Assembly: GCA_024036415.1 (NCBI GenBank)
Contig: JAMWET010001363.1
Span: 372,001 to 436,000, forward strand
Length of the DNA stretch: 64,000 nucleotides
Reading direction: 5' to 3'
Source of the DNA: Prochilodus magdalenae
Lineage: Eukaryota; Chordata; Actinopteri; Characiformes; Prochilodontidae
Of this stretch, positions 29,001 through 42,160 are shown in pieces. The translations under genes were made by a program, and so were the position numbers. Every line of letters starts with the position of its first letter. Within the stretch, counting starts at the first letter, position 1. The notes beneath the pieces were generated by a model. The model ran no database searches and was not told the DNA's origin. It worked only from the letters and a program-made list of their open reading frames with translations.

Positions 29001-29227
29001 AATTAAACATAGTCACACTCATAATATATTACCTGCATAAGAAGTGACAGCGAACTGAGCAAACATGTCCACACTAATCCAAAGTAAAAAGGTTTACAGG
29101 GCTTACTCTAGGCTACCAAAGAGCACGTGTGCCACCTTGTGGTGATTGATGATAAAGGGTTATAGGAAAAGGCATGCCATACATGTCTTTATGATTATTG
29201 CAGATTTTCAGAGGCTGTGTACAGGCG

Positions 29228-29296
<69 letters not shown>

Positions 29297-32200
29297 GTGT
29301 GAGCATGAAGGAGCCTGGCATGGTATGGGGATGCAGGAATGCCACGCTTGTTTTCCAGATGGCTAATTAAAAAGCAGGCAAACGTTTAAATGTGTTTGAG
29401 ATCAGCAGGTCTCCGGATGGAGGGAAGGGGGGCAGAGGGGAAGAGGAGAGGAGGGGATGGAGAGCGCTAAACGAGGTTGTAATTATATTTTCCAGAGCTC
29501 AGCAGTACACAACACTCCTTGCGGAAGCGCCAGAATACCTGCAAACACACGAGGAACACACACATGCCAACAGGACGGCACAAACACTCAGGCAGGAAGC
29601 ACAGAGAGATAAATCCACACACAAACCCATTTGATTTTGTATTACAATCTTCATGGGTTTGTTTTTTCTCCACTGCTTAATAAACAACTGCATCTAAGCA
29701 TTCATCTAAACTGTACATACATCTAAATTGTAACTCAAAATTTAAAAACTAAAAGGTTGTCTTCTGGCTGCTTGTTCTCAAATTGTTTCATGTTTTAGAA
29801 TCAGCCTGGGGCTAGTTAGTCCTCAAAAAGGGATAAATACATACATGTACTCACACACACAAAAGGATGGGGTGGGATTGTGCAGGCTGGTATGAGGGAT
29901 TTTCCACTGGATCTCACTAATTGGCTCATAAAAGGTCTGACAAGTCATTTAATGTGACTCCCTATAAGCCTCTCACTCTCACACAAGCATAAACACACAA
30001 GATGGTGTAACTAACTTCAAAACTATGAGTACTATCTGAAGCAATTTATGGATTAATCACTATAATGTATTTATGCCATTTCGCACAAAGTATTCTATTA
30101 TTGTACACAACATTAACTTTCATCTTATCTGAAAACACATCTAACATCTAGTTTTTTTTCCTCTGCTTTAAACCAGCAAACAAAACTTCCTACATCAACC
30201 ATGGCAAATAGATCTGAATGGTCTCGCAAGCATAAACCATGTGTTTTAGACAAGCCTGACCTCTAGTGGCCATCAAGAATAATACAACATATGAGTGAAG
30301 TTTACATGATGTTGGACATCCCTTATTCTTCCATTACATACTCACCCATTTTTCCTATTCTAAAGCACTTGATTCATTTAATAGGCCAATTAATAAGCAA
30401 CGCATATTTAAACAAGGACATTATAAAAGTGTACATAGTGTGGACTTCACCTTGATCACTACTGATCACTCTCTAGCATGAAGAAGCACCATAAGGCATA
30501 GGGCATCTTATTTTGGCCAAACTGATCTTATTTTGAGGCAGCATGATAGAGTTAAGATTTGCCTCCCGTGCAGGATTTTTCTGGATTGTCCAGGCTTTTC
30601 GTTGCCTGTTCAGGAATAAAATAATAATTCCAAGCCAAACCAAATGTCCAAGCATTGCCATGTATTACTATTTTGATACAATTTTAACAGCTCCCTATTA
30701 TCCAAAATTGAATGAGTTTGATTAGTTGAGATGATTGTCAATGTAGGGACACCAGCAAATCATGGTTTAATTCCATTTTAGGTAACTATAGCTGATTCAT
30801 TAAATATAGCAAAATATCAAGCCCCTGACCGAATGTCCAGGTGTGTAACGCTACATACAGTTTAAGTGTGATCTATGTCCATGAAACTGCCCCAAAGTTT
30901 GTTTTTTTTTTATTTCAACATACAGAACTGCAATTTTATATAAAATGTTCATTTTAAGGCTGTATGTACACTGTGAGTACTCACACAATACTATGCTACC
31001 TACCTTTGTCACCAGAGGTCATGTTTTAGCTTAGTTACTTAAGGTTGAGCGGAAGTGATCTAATCATAAAATAGCCAGTTGACATTATGCTGAATTTACA
31101 ATATGTCAATAGATGACAGCAAATAGTCAACAAAAATGTTCAGTGGAGATTTTAGATTTATTGATTTTCCTGGCTTTTGCTTTTTGTTTGGATGGTAATT
31201 ATGTAAACATAAACTTTAAACACTAACAGCAGAAGTACAAGTAAACCCAGCTATGTATAACAAAGCATGAACTTCAATGCAAACACAACATTAGATGTAT
31301 TAAGAGATATTCACCTATGTTCACAGATAAACATTGTGTCCAATTGTCCATTTTATAGTAAACTGTTTTTGTTCAAAGGTTTAAAACTGTCTATGTAGGC
31401 GGTCGTGGGGAAAGCAGCTCAACAGATTTAAGATCCCTGATATCTATGAGAACAATAACACTCTGAATACATGATGTGAAATGTTTGTGCTGCAGCACTG
31501 TTGTCTGTTTTTATGATGTCATGTTACCTGTACACTGCGGTAACAACAACCTGGAGCAAACTCTCCTGATTTTGCCCTGGGCATGTTTGTACATCTCCTT
31601 TTCTCATACGCACACTTACAAGTGCACACATGCACAGGAAAACACTGGCAAAAGTACCTGAAGCTGTGTACTGAAAGATAGGAGGAAAGCATGACATCAT
31701 CCAACATTCCTCTCTCCTTAGACAAACAGTGAGGCAACCAGTGAGAAACCGTTGGACAAAGCCAGACACAGGCACACACATATACATATGTCTACTTAAC
31801 AATTGGCTGCTCTGCTCTTTCTTGGCCAGCTGTGTTCTGTTGCATCATTAGTTCAAGCACAGGAAAGCTAACAGAGGGCCTTGAGTTCTTCATGTGGCAT
31901 TTACATCTGGAGATAGTTACTGATTCCTTGACAAAAAGGCAATGGGACATGGATTAAGCCAAGCTTTGAACCAAATTGTATTGTTAATAGTGAACCACAA
32001 CTGAAAATCCTTTTTACTTTAGGTTGACTAGGCTTTACTCTGATCCAAGGTGTCAAATGTTGAGGTACGTTAGGAGTAAAACAGTGCTCTGGAGGAATAC
32101 TTTCAACCATGAAAAGTCTGATGAACAGATGAAAAACAGTATCCAGAAAAGGGGTGGGTGATATTGTAAAAATTAAAATATCACAATACTATGAGGTTTC

Positions 32201-34320
32201 TAAGGTTTAATTATTTGGAGCTGACAAAAATAACCTAGTTTAAATTCTGCCACTACACCTAATGCAAAATCATCTGTTGCCACTTAATGTCAAAGACACT
32301 TATGTATGATATTGCAGATATATCTGCAATATATATATATATATCTGCAATACCATCTTGTCTTGTTCCAAAAAAGAAAACAGCTTTCCACCACTGGTGA
32401 CAAAGTGATGAAACATGATGTAGAACTTGTAATGTTTCCTTTAGACGGGTAAGAAATAAAGCGGGAGGGGGCGGATCTGTGCATTTCCTGGTGATATGTT
32501 GCCCTCATATGTTTGGAATATGAAAGAGTATGGAGTATGAAAATGTAAATGCTAGTTTGAGAGATCAAACACTATTGTTAATATTATAAGTCTGATTAAC
32601 ATAAGGTACCGGAATGTAAAATCTATAGATTAAGAAAAAGTTTAGTCAGACAAAAGGCTCAGAAAAGCATACTGTAACATAGTGTGATGTAAATTATCAC
32701 GATAACACAGAACAGCATTATATTGGCTGCCCCTAAACCACAATGTCGGCAGATTTGTCAAAGCCAGCCATAAAGAAAAGACTTTGCCAGCATGAGCGCA
32801 CAATGCAATCTACTGATAAGCATCAAGAACTGAAAGGCCAGGTAAAGGTTATAAACGCCAGCAGAGCTCAGGAATAAAGTCCTCTGGAAGGACAAGACAA
32901 AAATTAACCTGCACTGGACCGACAGCTAATCTAAAGCATGTTCACTTAACTTTGAAAAATGTTGGCATGGGAATATATGGCTGTCATAAAATTATATTAA
33001 AGGGACTGTGGAGTTTTTCAAAGCCAAATTGTGGAATGTACTGCCTTATTCTTCAGGCAGTCATCAAGTGCAAAGGATTTCAAACCAACTGTGTAAACGC
33101 ACCACTTTCCAACTATCTTTGAAACATCCAACTGCCTCTGCATTTTAAAGGAGAGACTGCTTTCAGTTTTTAATCTAGTAAAATCTAGTAATATTTGATT
33201 CTACAGATAATAGGTGTTCTCGTGGCAGGTGTTACAGATAACCAGTATCCACACTGAAACAAACTGAGGCAAAAAAGCAAGATAATTACCACAAGGAGGC
33301 AGAGTCGCTTCATCTTTGAACGAGCCTTAAGTTCAGCAGGGCACACATCACTCTGCTACACCGCCAAAAAGGTCAGTTAAAGTGAACTATGAAAATGTCG
33401 ACTCACTCTCAATACAAAGCACCGCAATGTTTAAAAGAAACATGGATAAGGCTGTTATAGGTAAATAGCTCACATAATGGTTACTAAAGCTTCAACCTCA
33501 AAAGCCTGTGTGGCCCTCATCTAATCATAAGCCTGTGTTTAAAAACCTGGAATGAACCTACACTAAATTCAAAATTATATGTTTCGCATGATACTGATCC
33601 AGGAACCCCTGCTGAATAAAGTCCTGAACAGTTCCAGTTCTTACGTTCATCAAGAGGGGATTCTAAGACAAATAGAAAATAACACACCTTTGCAATCTTT
33701 TGTACTTAGTTTGGAGGCATAACATAACTAAAATGCTATGGCTTGAGGTCTACAATATCTAGTCTGTTATACATCACTGTGCCTGGTATACCAAAGCTAC
33801 CCAAACTGTCTTACACTCAAAGCATTCTGTTCTTGTTTTTGCTATGTTTTCATTTTCAGAGAGAACACTGAAAATCTTACATTGTCATCTGCAATTTCTA
33901 TAATGTAATTACTACCTTTATTACTGCCTAAAATGTTGACAGGGCATTATTGATCCACAAACACATCATGCATTGTGTCTGGTGCCCAGGGGTCAGCTTC
34001 TCGACCCTAAAGGTCTGATCTGCAATCCCCTGAGGAAATCAGAGCAGCTGATGTGCAAAATGTCAAAGGTGACAGACATGCAAAACAGGCTACTGTCTAG
34101 CTGAAATCTAACAAAGACCTGAGATTCTGCCTTTTCAAGTGCCAGTGTCAGGATAATGGCAGCAGGGTTCCCTTGTAAAACGAGCACCTTCTGCATAGGT
34201 GTACACAACTCAACCAATCACAGCCTTTCATCACTCTGGTGTGACAGCCAGTTGCCATGGAAACAGCAATCCTTCCCCTCAAGATGACTTAGAGCTGTGC
34301 TGCTAGCATATACTCATATG

Positions 34321-34355
<35 letters not shown>

Positions 34356-35632
34356 CACAAAATATACCATAACAGCCACATGGCTGTTACTAGTATATTC
34401 ATTCATGTACACTTTGATCAATGTAGAACTGCATGAACACTTTTAACATACACAGTTGTATGAGAAAGTTTGAACACCTTCGCTCAAACTATATTTTTTC
34501 TGTCTAAATTTTAATAGAGTGCAGTTTTCAATTTATAAGAGCTGCAATTTTTAGTTTAAGTGGAGAATGCTTTTCCTATTAACACAGAGCTTTCAAACTG
34601 CCTGTAAATATAGAGCTAAGCAATATTATCAATCTATTATGATTATGATAAATTTAGAGTGTATCAAAAACACTTTCAATGTTTATACAACACTAATTAG
34701 CTACAAGTTTCATCAGGAAATCAGCATAATTTGGCCTATTTAATTAGATTTAGTGCAGTGCAGTTTGTAAAATACTGAATAAAATATTTGTGGGATAAGT
34801 CTTCTTCTTACTACAAGGCTGAACACATTTGCACATCTGAAGAAAATGGCACAAAATAAGAATTTCTAATGCTTATATTAATATAAAGACTATCTCTGTA
34901 ACCTCAGAGGTTAGCTTTGGTAACAGTGTAAGTCTCTTAGCTGGCAGAAATTCTGCAGCAGCACAGCTGGTTTCTGTCCCTTTGAGTTTGGACAGAAGTG
35001 GCCAGCCGATTTTCAGCAGCAGTTGGTAAAAATCTACAGTTCGTTTATAGATATAGAATTTAGCCATAGACAAATACACTGTTTAGGCAGACTTACTTTC
35101 CTGCAGAGACTGACACCCACTGAGTCTCTCATGAACGCCGGCGACACACACCTCCAATACACACACACATACAGGGCTAGACTAAACAAAGCTGTGTGTG
35201 CGTGTGTCTGTGTGTGCGTGTGTGTGTGCGAGGCGAGAGCTAATAATCACACGCGCAGGCCTGCAGCGCCGGCAAATCTGCACACACCTAGGCCGGACCT
35301 GAATCTCAATCTGGGGGAAAGTGTTCCTCACTACAGCCGGTCTGTCTAGCGTTGTGTTCTTATCCGAGATTACAGCTCGCCCCACCTCGTTTACCGGGAG
35401 AAACGGAAACGATTTAGCCTCCCTCTCTCCCCCTCCCCTTCCCTGCCCTCCCCAAAACCAAAGCAAACCTACGCTAGCTAGCGCGCCGGCTAAAGGCTGA
35501 ACGCGGTGGCGACTCACCGATGTGGTTGTCTTCGATGTGGACGATGAGCTCGGCCAGGGTCTCGAAGTGCAGCCCGCAGCCGCCGAAACGACACGCGTTG
35601 GAGAAGAAGGAGGCCGCCGCGACGCCCGTCAT
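20542..35632 (-). CDS. jazf1: jazf1 (juxtaposed with another zinc finger 1), complete, 5 exons
   Basis: JAZF1 is a nuclear zinc-finger cofactor (partner of TR4/NR2C2 and part of the NuA4/TIP60 acetyltransferase complex). Minus-strand exons 35518-35632, 24471-24543, 22770-22966, 21328-21497 and 20542-20688 join in consistent phase to 233 residues. The start has a good context (CCACCATGA). Finger 1 uses C14/C19/H32/H37. Residues 39-63 (DTDPRVLEKQELQQPTYVAL) are identical to my recollection of human. A Ser/Thr/Pro block (STPPRH, SLTPPVTPPITPSSSF) follows, then an acidic DSDSDESWTTESAISSE stretch. Finger 2 uses C175/C180/H193/H198 and finger 3 C210/C212/H225/H230. The frame ends FHPPL-stop, where human continues VSAEIIRKMQQ, so the C-terminus is ten residues short. 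Confidence 0.95.
20689..21327 (-). repeat. jazf1 intron 4 with (CA)n microsatellite
   Basis: Short intron; a poly-A/(CA)n tract lies at about 20980-21016. Nothing else recognised. Confidence 0.7.
21328..21497 (-). CDS. jazf1: jazf1 exon 4
   Basis: Acceptor CCCACACAG, donor GTAGAT on the minus strand. Encodes the acidic SDSDESWTTESAISSE region and the first half of finger 2, ending CPVPGCKKRYK. Confidence 0.95.
22358..22439. repeat. Dispersed repeat copy 1 (jazf1 intron 3)
   Basis: Closely resembles 45988-46068 in the same orientation. Both contain ATTGGAATTCCAGCCCTT, then a CTCTGTTACA-like block and a TCATCTTGTAAC-like block. The family is not identified. Confidence 0.6.
22770..22966 (-). 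CDS. jazf1: jazf1 exon 3
   Basis: Acceptor TTTGTAG, donor GTAACA on the minus strand. Encodes FMTEAARREQENQKKK and a Ser/Thr/Pro-rich segment with several TPP sites. Confidence 0.95.
23130..23640. mobile_element. Possible degraded DNA-transposon fragment in jazf1 intron 2
   Basis: Phrases such as CAATGATGTTGAAGTCTGGACTCTGG resemble the antisense of fish Tc1-like transposases around the [12 protein letters not shown] block. No translated motif survives clearly, so this is tentative. Confidence 0.3.
24471..24543 (-). CDS. jazf1: jazf1 exon 2
   Basis: Acceptor CTAACAG on the minus strand, donor GTGAGT. 73 bases encoding the invariant TDPRVLEKQELQQPTYVAL and SYIN. It lies about 200 bp downstream of a long G-homopolymer tract in the transcript. 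Confidence 0.95.
24742..24842. repeat. C-homopolymer / (CA)n tract beside jazf1 exon 2
   Basis: About 65 bases of nearly pure C with rare A, then (CA)n. In the jazf1 transcript this reads (UG)n followed by long G runs. It ends about 200 bp upstream of the exon 2 acceptor. Confidence 0.93.
25936..25998. repeat. (CA)n microsatellite, jazf1 intron 1
   Basis: Imperfect then pure CA dinucleotides, ending in a short TATAC extension. Confidence 0.9.
26821..26868. repeat. Dispersed repeat copy (jazf1 intron 1)
   Basis: CAATGTAGACAGCAGCTGCT with flanking sequence matches 55352-55399 (CAATGTAAACAGCAGCTGCT), same orientation, followed in both by an A-rich stretch. Family unknown. Confidence 0.5.
27352..27793. 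repeat. Degenerate 17-bp minisatellite, jazf1 intron 1
   Basis: About 26 tandem copies of a unit close to GGTGGCAGGGAATTTAA, with substitutions and one- or two-base length changes between copies. It covers about 440 bp and has no coding sense. Confidence 0.9.
29226..29302. repeat. (GT)n microsatellite, jazf1 intron 1
   Basis: About 38 GT dinucleotides with a single TATAT interruption. Confidence 0.95.
29320..29560. promoter_or_regulatory. Candidate conserved noncoding element, jazf1 intron 1
   Basis: A balanced-composition island between microsatellites. It contains GGAATG (a TEAD-type core), GGCTAATTAAAA and GTAATTATA homeobox-type cores, and a purine-rich stretch. The role is inferred from composition and motifs only. 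Confidence 0.25.
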
Positions 35633-35790
35633 GGTGGGGGCCGAGTGGAGGGGTGCTGGCAGGCAGGAGCTGAGGAAAGGAGAGCGGGAGGGGCGAGCAG
35701 AGCCGGCGGCCCGGAGCAGCTGGAGCAGCAGGAGGAGGAGGAGTGAAGGAGGAGGAGAGCAGGAGGGAGGAGGGACCGAGCGGTTAGCAG
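35230..35790 (-). promoter_or_regulatory. jazf1: jazf1 promoter / CpG-rich 5' region
   Basis: GC- and CpG-rich island spanning exon 1, in contrast to its AT-rich surroundings. Upstream of the ATG (plus 35650-35790) is a purine-rich plus strand, so the jazf1 5'UTR is pyrimidine-rich. No TATA box is evident. The transcription start is not defined. Confidence 0.6.
35518..35632 (-). CDS. jazf1: jazf1 exon 1
   Basis: ATG complement at 35630-35632; donor GTGAGT (plus 35512-35517). Encodes MTGVAAASFFSNACRFGGCG and the rest of finger 1, ending HIEDNHI with a phase-1 split codon. Lies in a GC- and CpG-rich stretch. Confidence 0.95.
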
Positions 35791-36162
35791 GGCAGGCTGG
35801 TCACCTGTGTAGCACGATTCAACCAGAGCCTGTATGTCGAGTTCCCTCACTTCAGGGGCCGTGACTGAGGCAGAAACCTTATACACACTGTGAAGAGAAG
35901 TGTTGTAAATACTGCATGATTTGTGTGGTTGTTCCGTCTGGTAATATAAGCAGAACGTGCTTAGCAGTGCTTGAAATAATTTCAGGATGTTCAAGAAGTC
36001 TGTTTTAGCAACCATACTGCAAGACAACATTTTGTTTTTTATTTATTTGTAGAATATAACCGCACTTTACAGAGATAAAGTGCGGATGGTCTGTGCTGGT
36101 TCATGCTGGTCTATTTAGTGGTCATGCTGGTTGATCAACATACCTGCATTTTAAACACAACT

Positions 36163-36292
<130 letters not shown>

Positions 36293-38597
36293 GACAGTGA
36301 GTGGGGCGCCAGTAGAAACACTTACGGCAATAGCCAGGTAATGTTCACAGATCACAACCCAGACAAGGCCCAGACATCTGCCTCAACCATCCAGTTCAAA
36401 GGGGGAAAACACAGCATGAGGTCACTATCTTTTCACTGATCCATTTAACACCTCACTGAGATGACAATGGCTTGGGCTCTTTGCAAAACTGAGTCTACAG
36501 AAGCTATCACACTTGAACCATAACGTCTGTCCAGACTAACTGAATGTACTAGACACAGATTTTCCTGTGGTTCTTTCCTTGTCTGTTTTATAATGTGCTG
36601 TGTAATAAAAGGTTCTGGGTGCTTACAAAGCTGTTGTGTACCTACCATGTAAGCTTATTATAATTGCTCAATTGTATATACTTACATTAAATTTACATGG
36701 ATTTTTACTTTTTTGATCATGCTTAGGTACTTTTCTGAGGAGGTTCTGGGATAACCCCTATTATGGCATGAACCAAACTGATGGCAGTAAACATAACAAA
36801 TAGTTTTTAATAGAGTTTTTAAATGTTAAGTTATTGAGCAATTTTAATAGTAGACTCTACAATATGTTTGTAATATGTAATTCAACACATATATTATAAT
36901 TACATACACAATTACTGTATTTATTACAATACATCTCACTTATTACAAACAGAACACATTTGTGCTACCGTATGTTTTACATATGCACATATATTTATAT
37001 TTTTGCAACATTTTTTTACAGCTCTGATGCCCATAATAGTACTTATTGTAACCACTGCATCACTTGTCATGGTTACTTTGCTGAATTTTATATGTAAATA
37101 ATACTGTATTTTGCACTTCTGGTTAGATGCTAACTGAATTGCATTGGTTCTGTATCTGTAATCTGCACAAAGACATAGTTGAATCTAAATTAATGTGAGC
37201 TAGCTTGTAATTTCAATAGAACTAAATTGATCAAACTAAGTGACTGTAGTCGAGATTTCGGTTGCTTGTGTTGTAAACTAATATTGGCTGACTGAAATTG
37301 GTGAGGAAGAATTTCGCTAAGTGATGACAATAAAAAACTGGAAGCGGGTCCTTTGGCCAGCTAGTAAATCAGATAAAAGTAGCTCTAAAATTCTATAACT
37401 AGTATTTTTGAGCATGGTGTTGTACTGTAATAAACTACTGTGAAGACTGAGTGATAAAATATCAAACTAACTATAGAACTTTAAAAACCATAACACAGTT
37501 TGAAAAAATGATGCAGTGTTAGTAGATTGCACGATCTTATGCTGTAGTTGACTGTACAGTATGTATAAATATGATAGCCTATTCATCATCTGGTAGCATG
37601 ATTCAACCCTACCCCTGCCTTTCATCCCTGGTGTTTTAAAAAGATATTTGAAGTGATATTGCAGTCTCACTGAGTTTTACACAGTGGTATCATCTAAAAC
37701 TAGGCAAGAAAGTGGTAGAAGTGATTAGTAGATAGCAGCAGCCAGCTCCCTCTGTTGGCCAAAACAAGCACAGCAAGAGATTTGTGCCCACCAGCTCTGC
37801 GGCCAGGTCTTGCATAGGACTTTCTGGTGTGTTGTTAATTCACAGTTAAAGACAGGAACATTTACTGAGACTCCAGCCAGGGATCAGCAATTAAATATTG
37901 GGACTGTTGGGGACGTCTGGCACGTTAGTTCCACTAGTGCAGGAACATGTAATAAAAACTCTACGACCTAAAGAAAAAAAGAACTTGACCGTTCAAATGA
38001 TATGGTAGACTGTGCTTAATGTAACCAAAACCATGCTTATACCATAACCATAACTTAGACAGTAAAACTGTTTTGATGTCAAGTGGATACCTGCTTTTGC
38101 TTATTGTTGAATTACTATTTAATTGAGGGAACTACTTTATATTCAGTCCTTTACTGACCTCTGGTTATTACTGAGTTATAATCTATTAACTGCCTCTTGA
38201 AATTAAACATTCAAGCAATGGTAGACTCTGGTGTGGACCAAACCAGTTCAGTCCGGGTTAAAAGAGCCAGTGAAGTGTAGTGTAGAGAGTGTTCTGCAGC
38301 CATTTGTGGCTGTTTGATCTGTGCTGATAATCCTGGAGACATGGGAATGTCCTATGAGAGTACAAGAGTGTGTACCCTCCACTGACTGTTACTTAACCTT
38401 CTAGAAGCATCCTTAAGATTACAGCCATCTAGCCTTGCTCACGCTGACAGGGTTGCCTTGTTTAACGTTTGGAAATGTTTTGTTTGTTCAAATGTTTGTG
38501 TTTAAAGTAATTGTTTATTATAAAAAAGTCAAATCTAAGCCTAAACCTAAGCCTAAAGAAATTATTTTGCAATTTCTAAAAAAACTAATAATAAATA
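36293..38597. other. Intergenic, jazf1-creb5, unassigned
   Basis: AT-rich sequence without recognised genes or repeat families. A balanced stretch at about 38220-38400 could be conserved noncoding sequence. Confidence 0.5.
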
Positions 38598-39130
38598 ATA
38601 AAATTCAAGATTTGAGATTCAAGCGTTTATTGTCATATGCACAGAGATACAAGCAGATGCACTGTACAATGAAATTTGTACTCTGGACTAGCTCCTGGAC
38701 TTCAAATACTAACAGTTACAATATAAATACTAAGTACTAAATAAGAAAGAAAAGACTAGAGGAAAGAAAATCAGATCTATGTATACAAATTAGGAAAATG
38801 TACAATATATGCTATACAACACTGAAAGATATAGGAGCAGAACATTTCTGCAGTAAGCAGCATTATTGCAAATAAATGACAGAACTGTACAAAAGAAGCC
38901 CAATATAGAGTCAGTAATACAGGTCTTATATAGAAGTGATGCACTGAATCACCAGGATGCACAAAAAGTGCAGTTTGTAATGGTCTGGTGGTCATCTTGT
39001 AGGAGAGACAACAGCATGGATGATGGCCTGGGGGTAGAAACTAGGAGTAGAAACTGTTTCTTAATCTGGTGGTCCTTGATTTCACGCTTGTGTAACATCT
39101 GCCAAATGGGAGAAATAGATAAAAAATAAG
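38598..39130 (-). mobile_element. LINE 3' region (L2-like), minus orientation
   Basis: Read on the minus strand, it ends with GTGCATATGACAATAAACG then GCTTGAATCTCAAATC, the typical tail of fish non-LTR elements. The upstream part (GAAATCAAGGACCACCAGAT, then TCTACCCCCAGGCCATC) resembles a widespread teleost LINE 3' portion. No intact frame remains. Confidence 0.6.
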
Positions 39131-39726
39131 GTTTTTATGTCATAGGATGATAATGTTCTGTTTTCCTCTGTGGTTTTCTGAAAGGGTCTACCCCTTCTAA
39201 TAACTGAATTTAACTTATTTACGTTGTACACATTACTATAATCATTCAATTGCACAAATGCTGCCAACACCAAGGGTTAGCTAGAGGATTTTAAAGCCCT
39301 CACCGATCCAGTACCTTTGAAATGAGCTGGAGTGCCATTTATGATCCAGAACAAACCATCTGAAACCAGTACCTGACATCCCAAATGTTCCAACATTTAG
39401 TGTCCCACATTTTTGTCACTACCTAAACCCAACTTGTAGTCTATAGGCAGGGCCTTATTTTAGCCACACCCCTGTATCCCTGTCCCTCATAATTATGTGG
39501 TAATCAGATTCTATTATTTTGACGTGAAAGTCTGAAATTTAGTTTTCATTTTTTATATTAGGTGTGTATTAAAGATGATTAAACTGATTAAAATGACTTA
39601 AAATGACCCACTACTGAAACAGTCATTACATACAGTAGTCTTAGGAATATATATAACAATACAGCAGATATATTTATATACTGCTAAATCTCAAATTTTA
39701 GCAAACTGAGCTCCCAAACACAAGCG

Positions 39727-39735
39727 CACACACAA

Positions 39736-39787
<52 letters not shown>

Positions 39788-39806
39788 ACACACACACACA
39801 CACACG
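39727..39806. repeat. (CA)n microsatellite
   Basis: About 40 CA dinucleotides with GCG and TA interruptions. Confidence 0.95.
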
Positions 39807-41022
39807 TGCCTGTGTGTTGAATGCTTACACACACTCACACACAGCAAAAGAAAGTGGAGTCTGTGACGTACTTTATAACACCATTACATAAAGCTGGAGT
39901 AAACGTAACCATCTGCTCTCCCAAACTGCACAGACACAGGCAGCTGATGCCAGATGTGAGAACATATGACGCCAGTCCCGACGAGTAGATTAAAGAGCAG
40001 TGTAAGTCACCTATTGGGTTAGCTTTAATACTTTAATAGATTACAAAATCATTCAAACTCAGAGAAAGACAGCACTGCCCTGACTATACACCTACCCCTA
40101 CACATTCAGTAATCTGGTCATTCAAGTTCAAAACTGGCTTCAGTACACACTTGCATATACTGTGGCTCAGTCAGCAGCTGGACAGTTTTGCCATTCTTTA
40201 AAAAGAGCCTATGTGGTCTTTACAGTGTAAGGAAGCAAAATGTCAAAGTAAGTGGCATTTATTTGTTTTTAACAGACTTTTGAAGCAATTTTGCAGATTT
40301 CTACAGGTTTCCTTCCAGAATATATGTATACACATGGGTCTTGATCTCAACAGTGAACACACGCTCACTGTCCTAGCTGCATTTGACGTCTCCAACTCTG
40401 TGCTTTACAGTGTATTTAGTACAGTCTGATTTCTTCTTCAGGCTTTCTACCATCAGTACTGGCACTTTTGGCACCTCAAAAACTGGCCATATGTGCAGCA
40501 GAACACTTTCAATTATTTTTGGTTGGTCGTTTACCTCCATGTTTGGTAACACTTGCCAGTAATCTAAAGAACCTCAGTCAAGTTGGCCAATGGTTTATAC
40601 TGCTAAACTGTCCAAATACTTTTGGGGAGCATTGTAGTTCTGATCTTTGTTATTCAGAATGGTGGGGGTATCATCAACTGGTATCGGTCAAGAGCCTAGT
40701 ATGGTATTCATTAAGCATTGTTTAACAGGATTTGACACACTTTCTTTATCAGGTGAGGTCAGTCAGAGCAGAAGTGGGGATGATGTCATGCTCAGCCTAT
40801 GGGCGCGTGCTCTTTGGCTTGCAGAAAGTTTTGTAGTGTGTGAGTGTGTTTGTGAATGATTCACACTCTCAAACGTGGGCGGAGACCAAGACTCGGGTTT
40901 GATATGACATCATCACACCTTCCTGTTTTGGGGGGTTGCTGGGGAAACGACTACTAGCACATTAGAGTAGACTTACAGTGAGTCACCGGCTCGTCTTCAC
41001 CCTTCATGCCCTTGTTTCTCAA

Positions 41023-41053
<31 letters not shown>

Positions 41054-42160
41054 CTCTCTCTTTCTTTCTACGTATCTGGCACCACAAAAGGGCCGCACTG
41101 TTCTGAATCACCAGGGCAGTGACACTAACACACACTCCAAAATCTCTTCAATAGTCTAACCACGGTCAATCACTGACACAGCCCCAGATGGCCCAAAACA
41201 GCATAAATCATATCAAATATTATCACAGCTGCTGAGTAAGAAAAGAACATCTGAATAAGTACATCTGGAGTGTTAAGTGTTAAGTACCACCTTATTCAAT
41301 TTCCTGTCATGATATCACAAGTTTTCAACCTGCCATGCTATTGTTTCAGTGACTCCAGAAAAAAATGCTATTAAACGCTCAATAAAGAAGTGCAGCTCAT
41401 ATTTATCGTTAGGCTGTTTTTGGTACAGGACCTACAAGAGCTGCCTCTTATTATGGTCAGTCAGTATAGTCTGCAGCTGGCTGAAACCCTCCCATCATGC
41501 CGTGGTCTCGCTTTACATTATTTATTTACGTTCAGGCGGCTGGTGCCCTGGTAGTGGTGCCATGTCTGTCGGTGTGTATGTTCAGTTCATTGGCCTTTAG
41601 TGAACTGTCATACAAGCCAGATCTGCACATAGTCATCTTTACTGTTCAGCATCAGAGTGTTTATTATTTACCCACTTGAGACATTTTCTGACTCTGGCCG
41701 TAACCAGATAGACCTGTAACCAAATAGACCTGTAACCAAATATCTTTGGTAACAAAACCCAGTCAACTCATTTTTTGGCCTCAGTTGACACATTCACACG
41801 CTGACATATGCCCAGGTTTTACTGTCGTACATATATGTATTACTATATTTGTACGGTATTTTCCACTTATTTCAATATGAATATTGGGCCACATAATGGT
41901 AAGCCCAAAGGTGCAACAATGGTCTTAAGGTGTCTGTACCTTAAATAGGGAAAAGGGTAACAGAGAAAAGGTATTTGTTTGCACCTTTTCAGGACCCAAG
42001 ACGTATGCAGTCAAAGTATCTTGAAAAAACATAGTTTAGGTATGTTCCCTACTTACTTGGTCTTAATAACCAAAATACAATCTTTTGACTTGTATATAAT
42101 TATTGTGGTCCATCTGTTCCTCTGAAACTTTGTTAGCCCCCATCATCTTTTTTTTTCAAT
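39807..42160. other. Intergenic, jazf1-creb5, with (CT)n tract
   Basis: A (CT)n tract lies at 41023-41069 and a short tandem of AGACCTGTAACCAAAT units at about 41710-41745. The stretch 40430-40650 resembles a degraded fish repeat ending in CAAATACTTTTGGGGAGCA. No gene recognised. Confidence 0.5.

Larger units (their letters stand above)
24544..35517 (-). other. jazf1 intron 1 (11 kb)
   Basis: A large first intron, as in mammals where JAZF1 intron 1 is also very long. It holds the tandem repeats listed separately, a (TA)n tract at about 34313-34355, and otherwise AT-rich sequence. Stretches 28360-28680, 32740-32890 and 33960-34260 look less degenerate but carry nothing I can name. Confidence 0.7.

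Noticed and set aside
35629..36030. 133-residue minus-strand frame overlapping the jazf1 ATG as ATGA
   Set aside because: It is out of frame, ends in low-complexity Ser/Cys/Pro/Leu sequence, and most of it probably lies upstream of transcription. A uORF is possible but unsupported.
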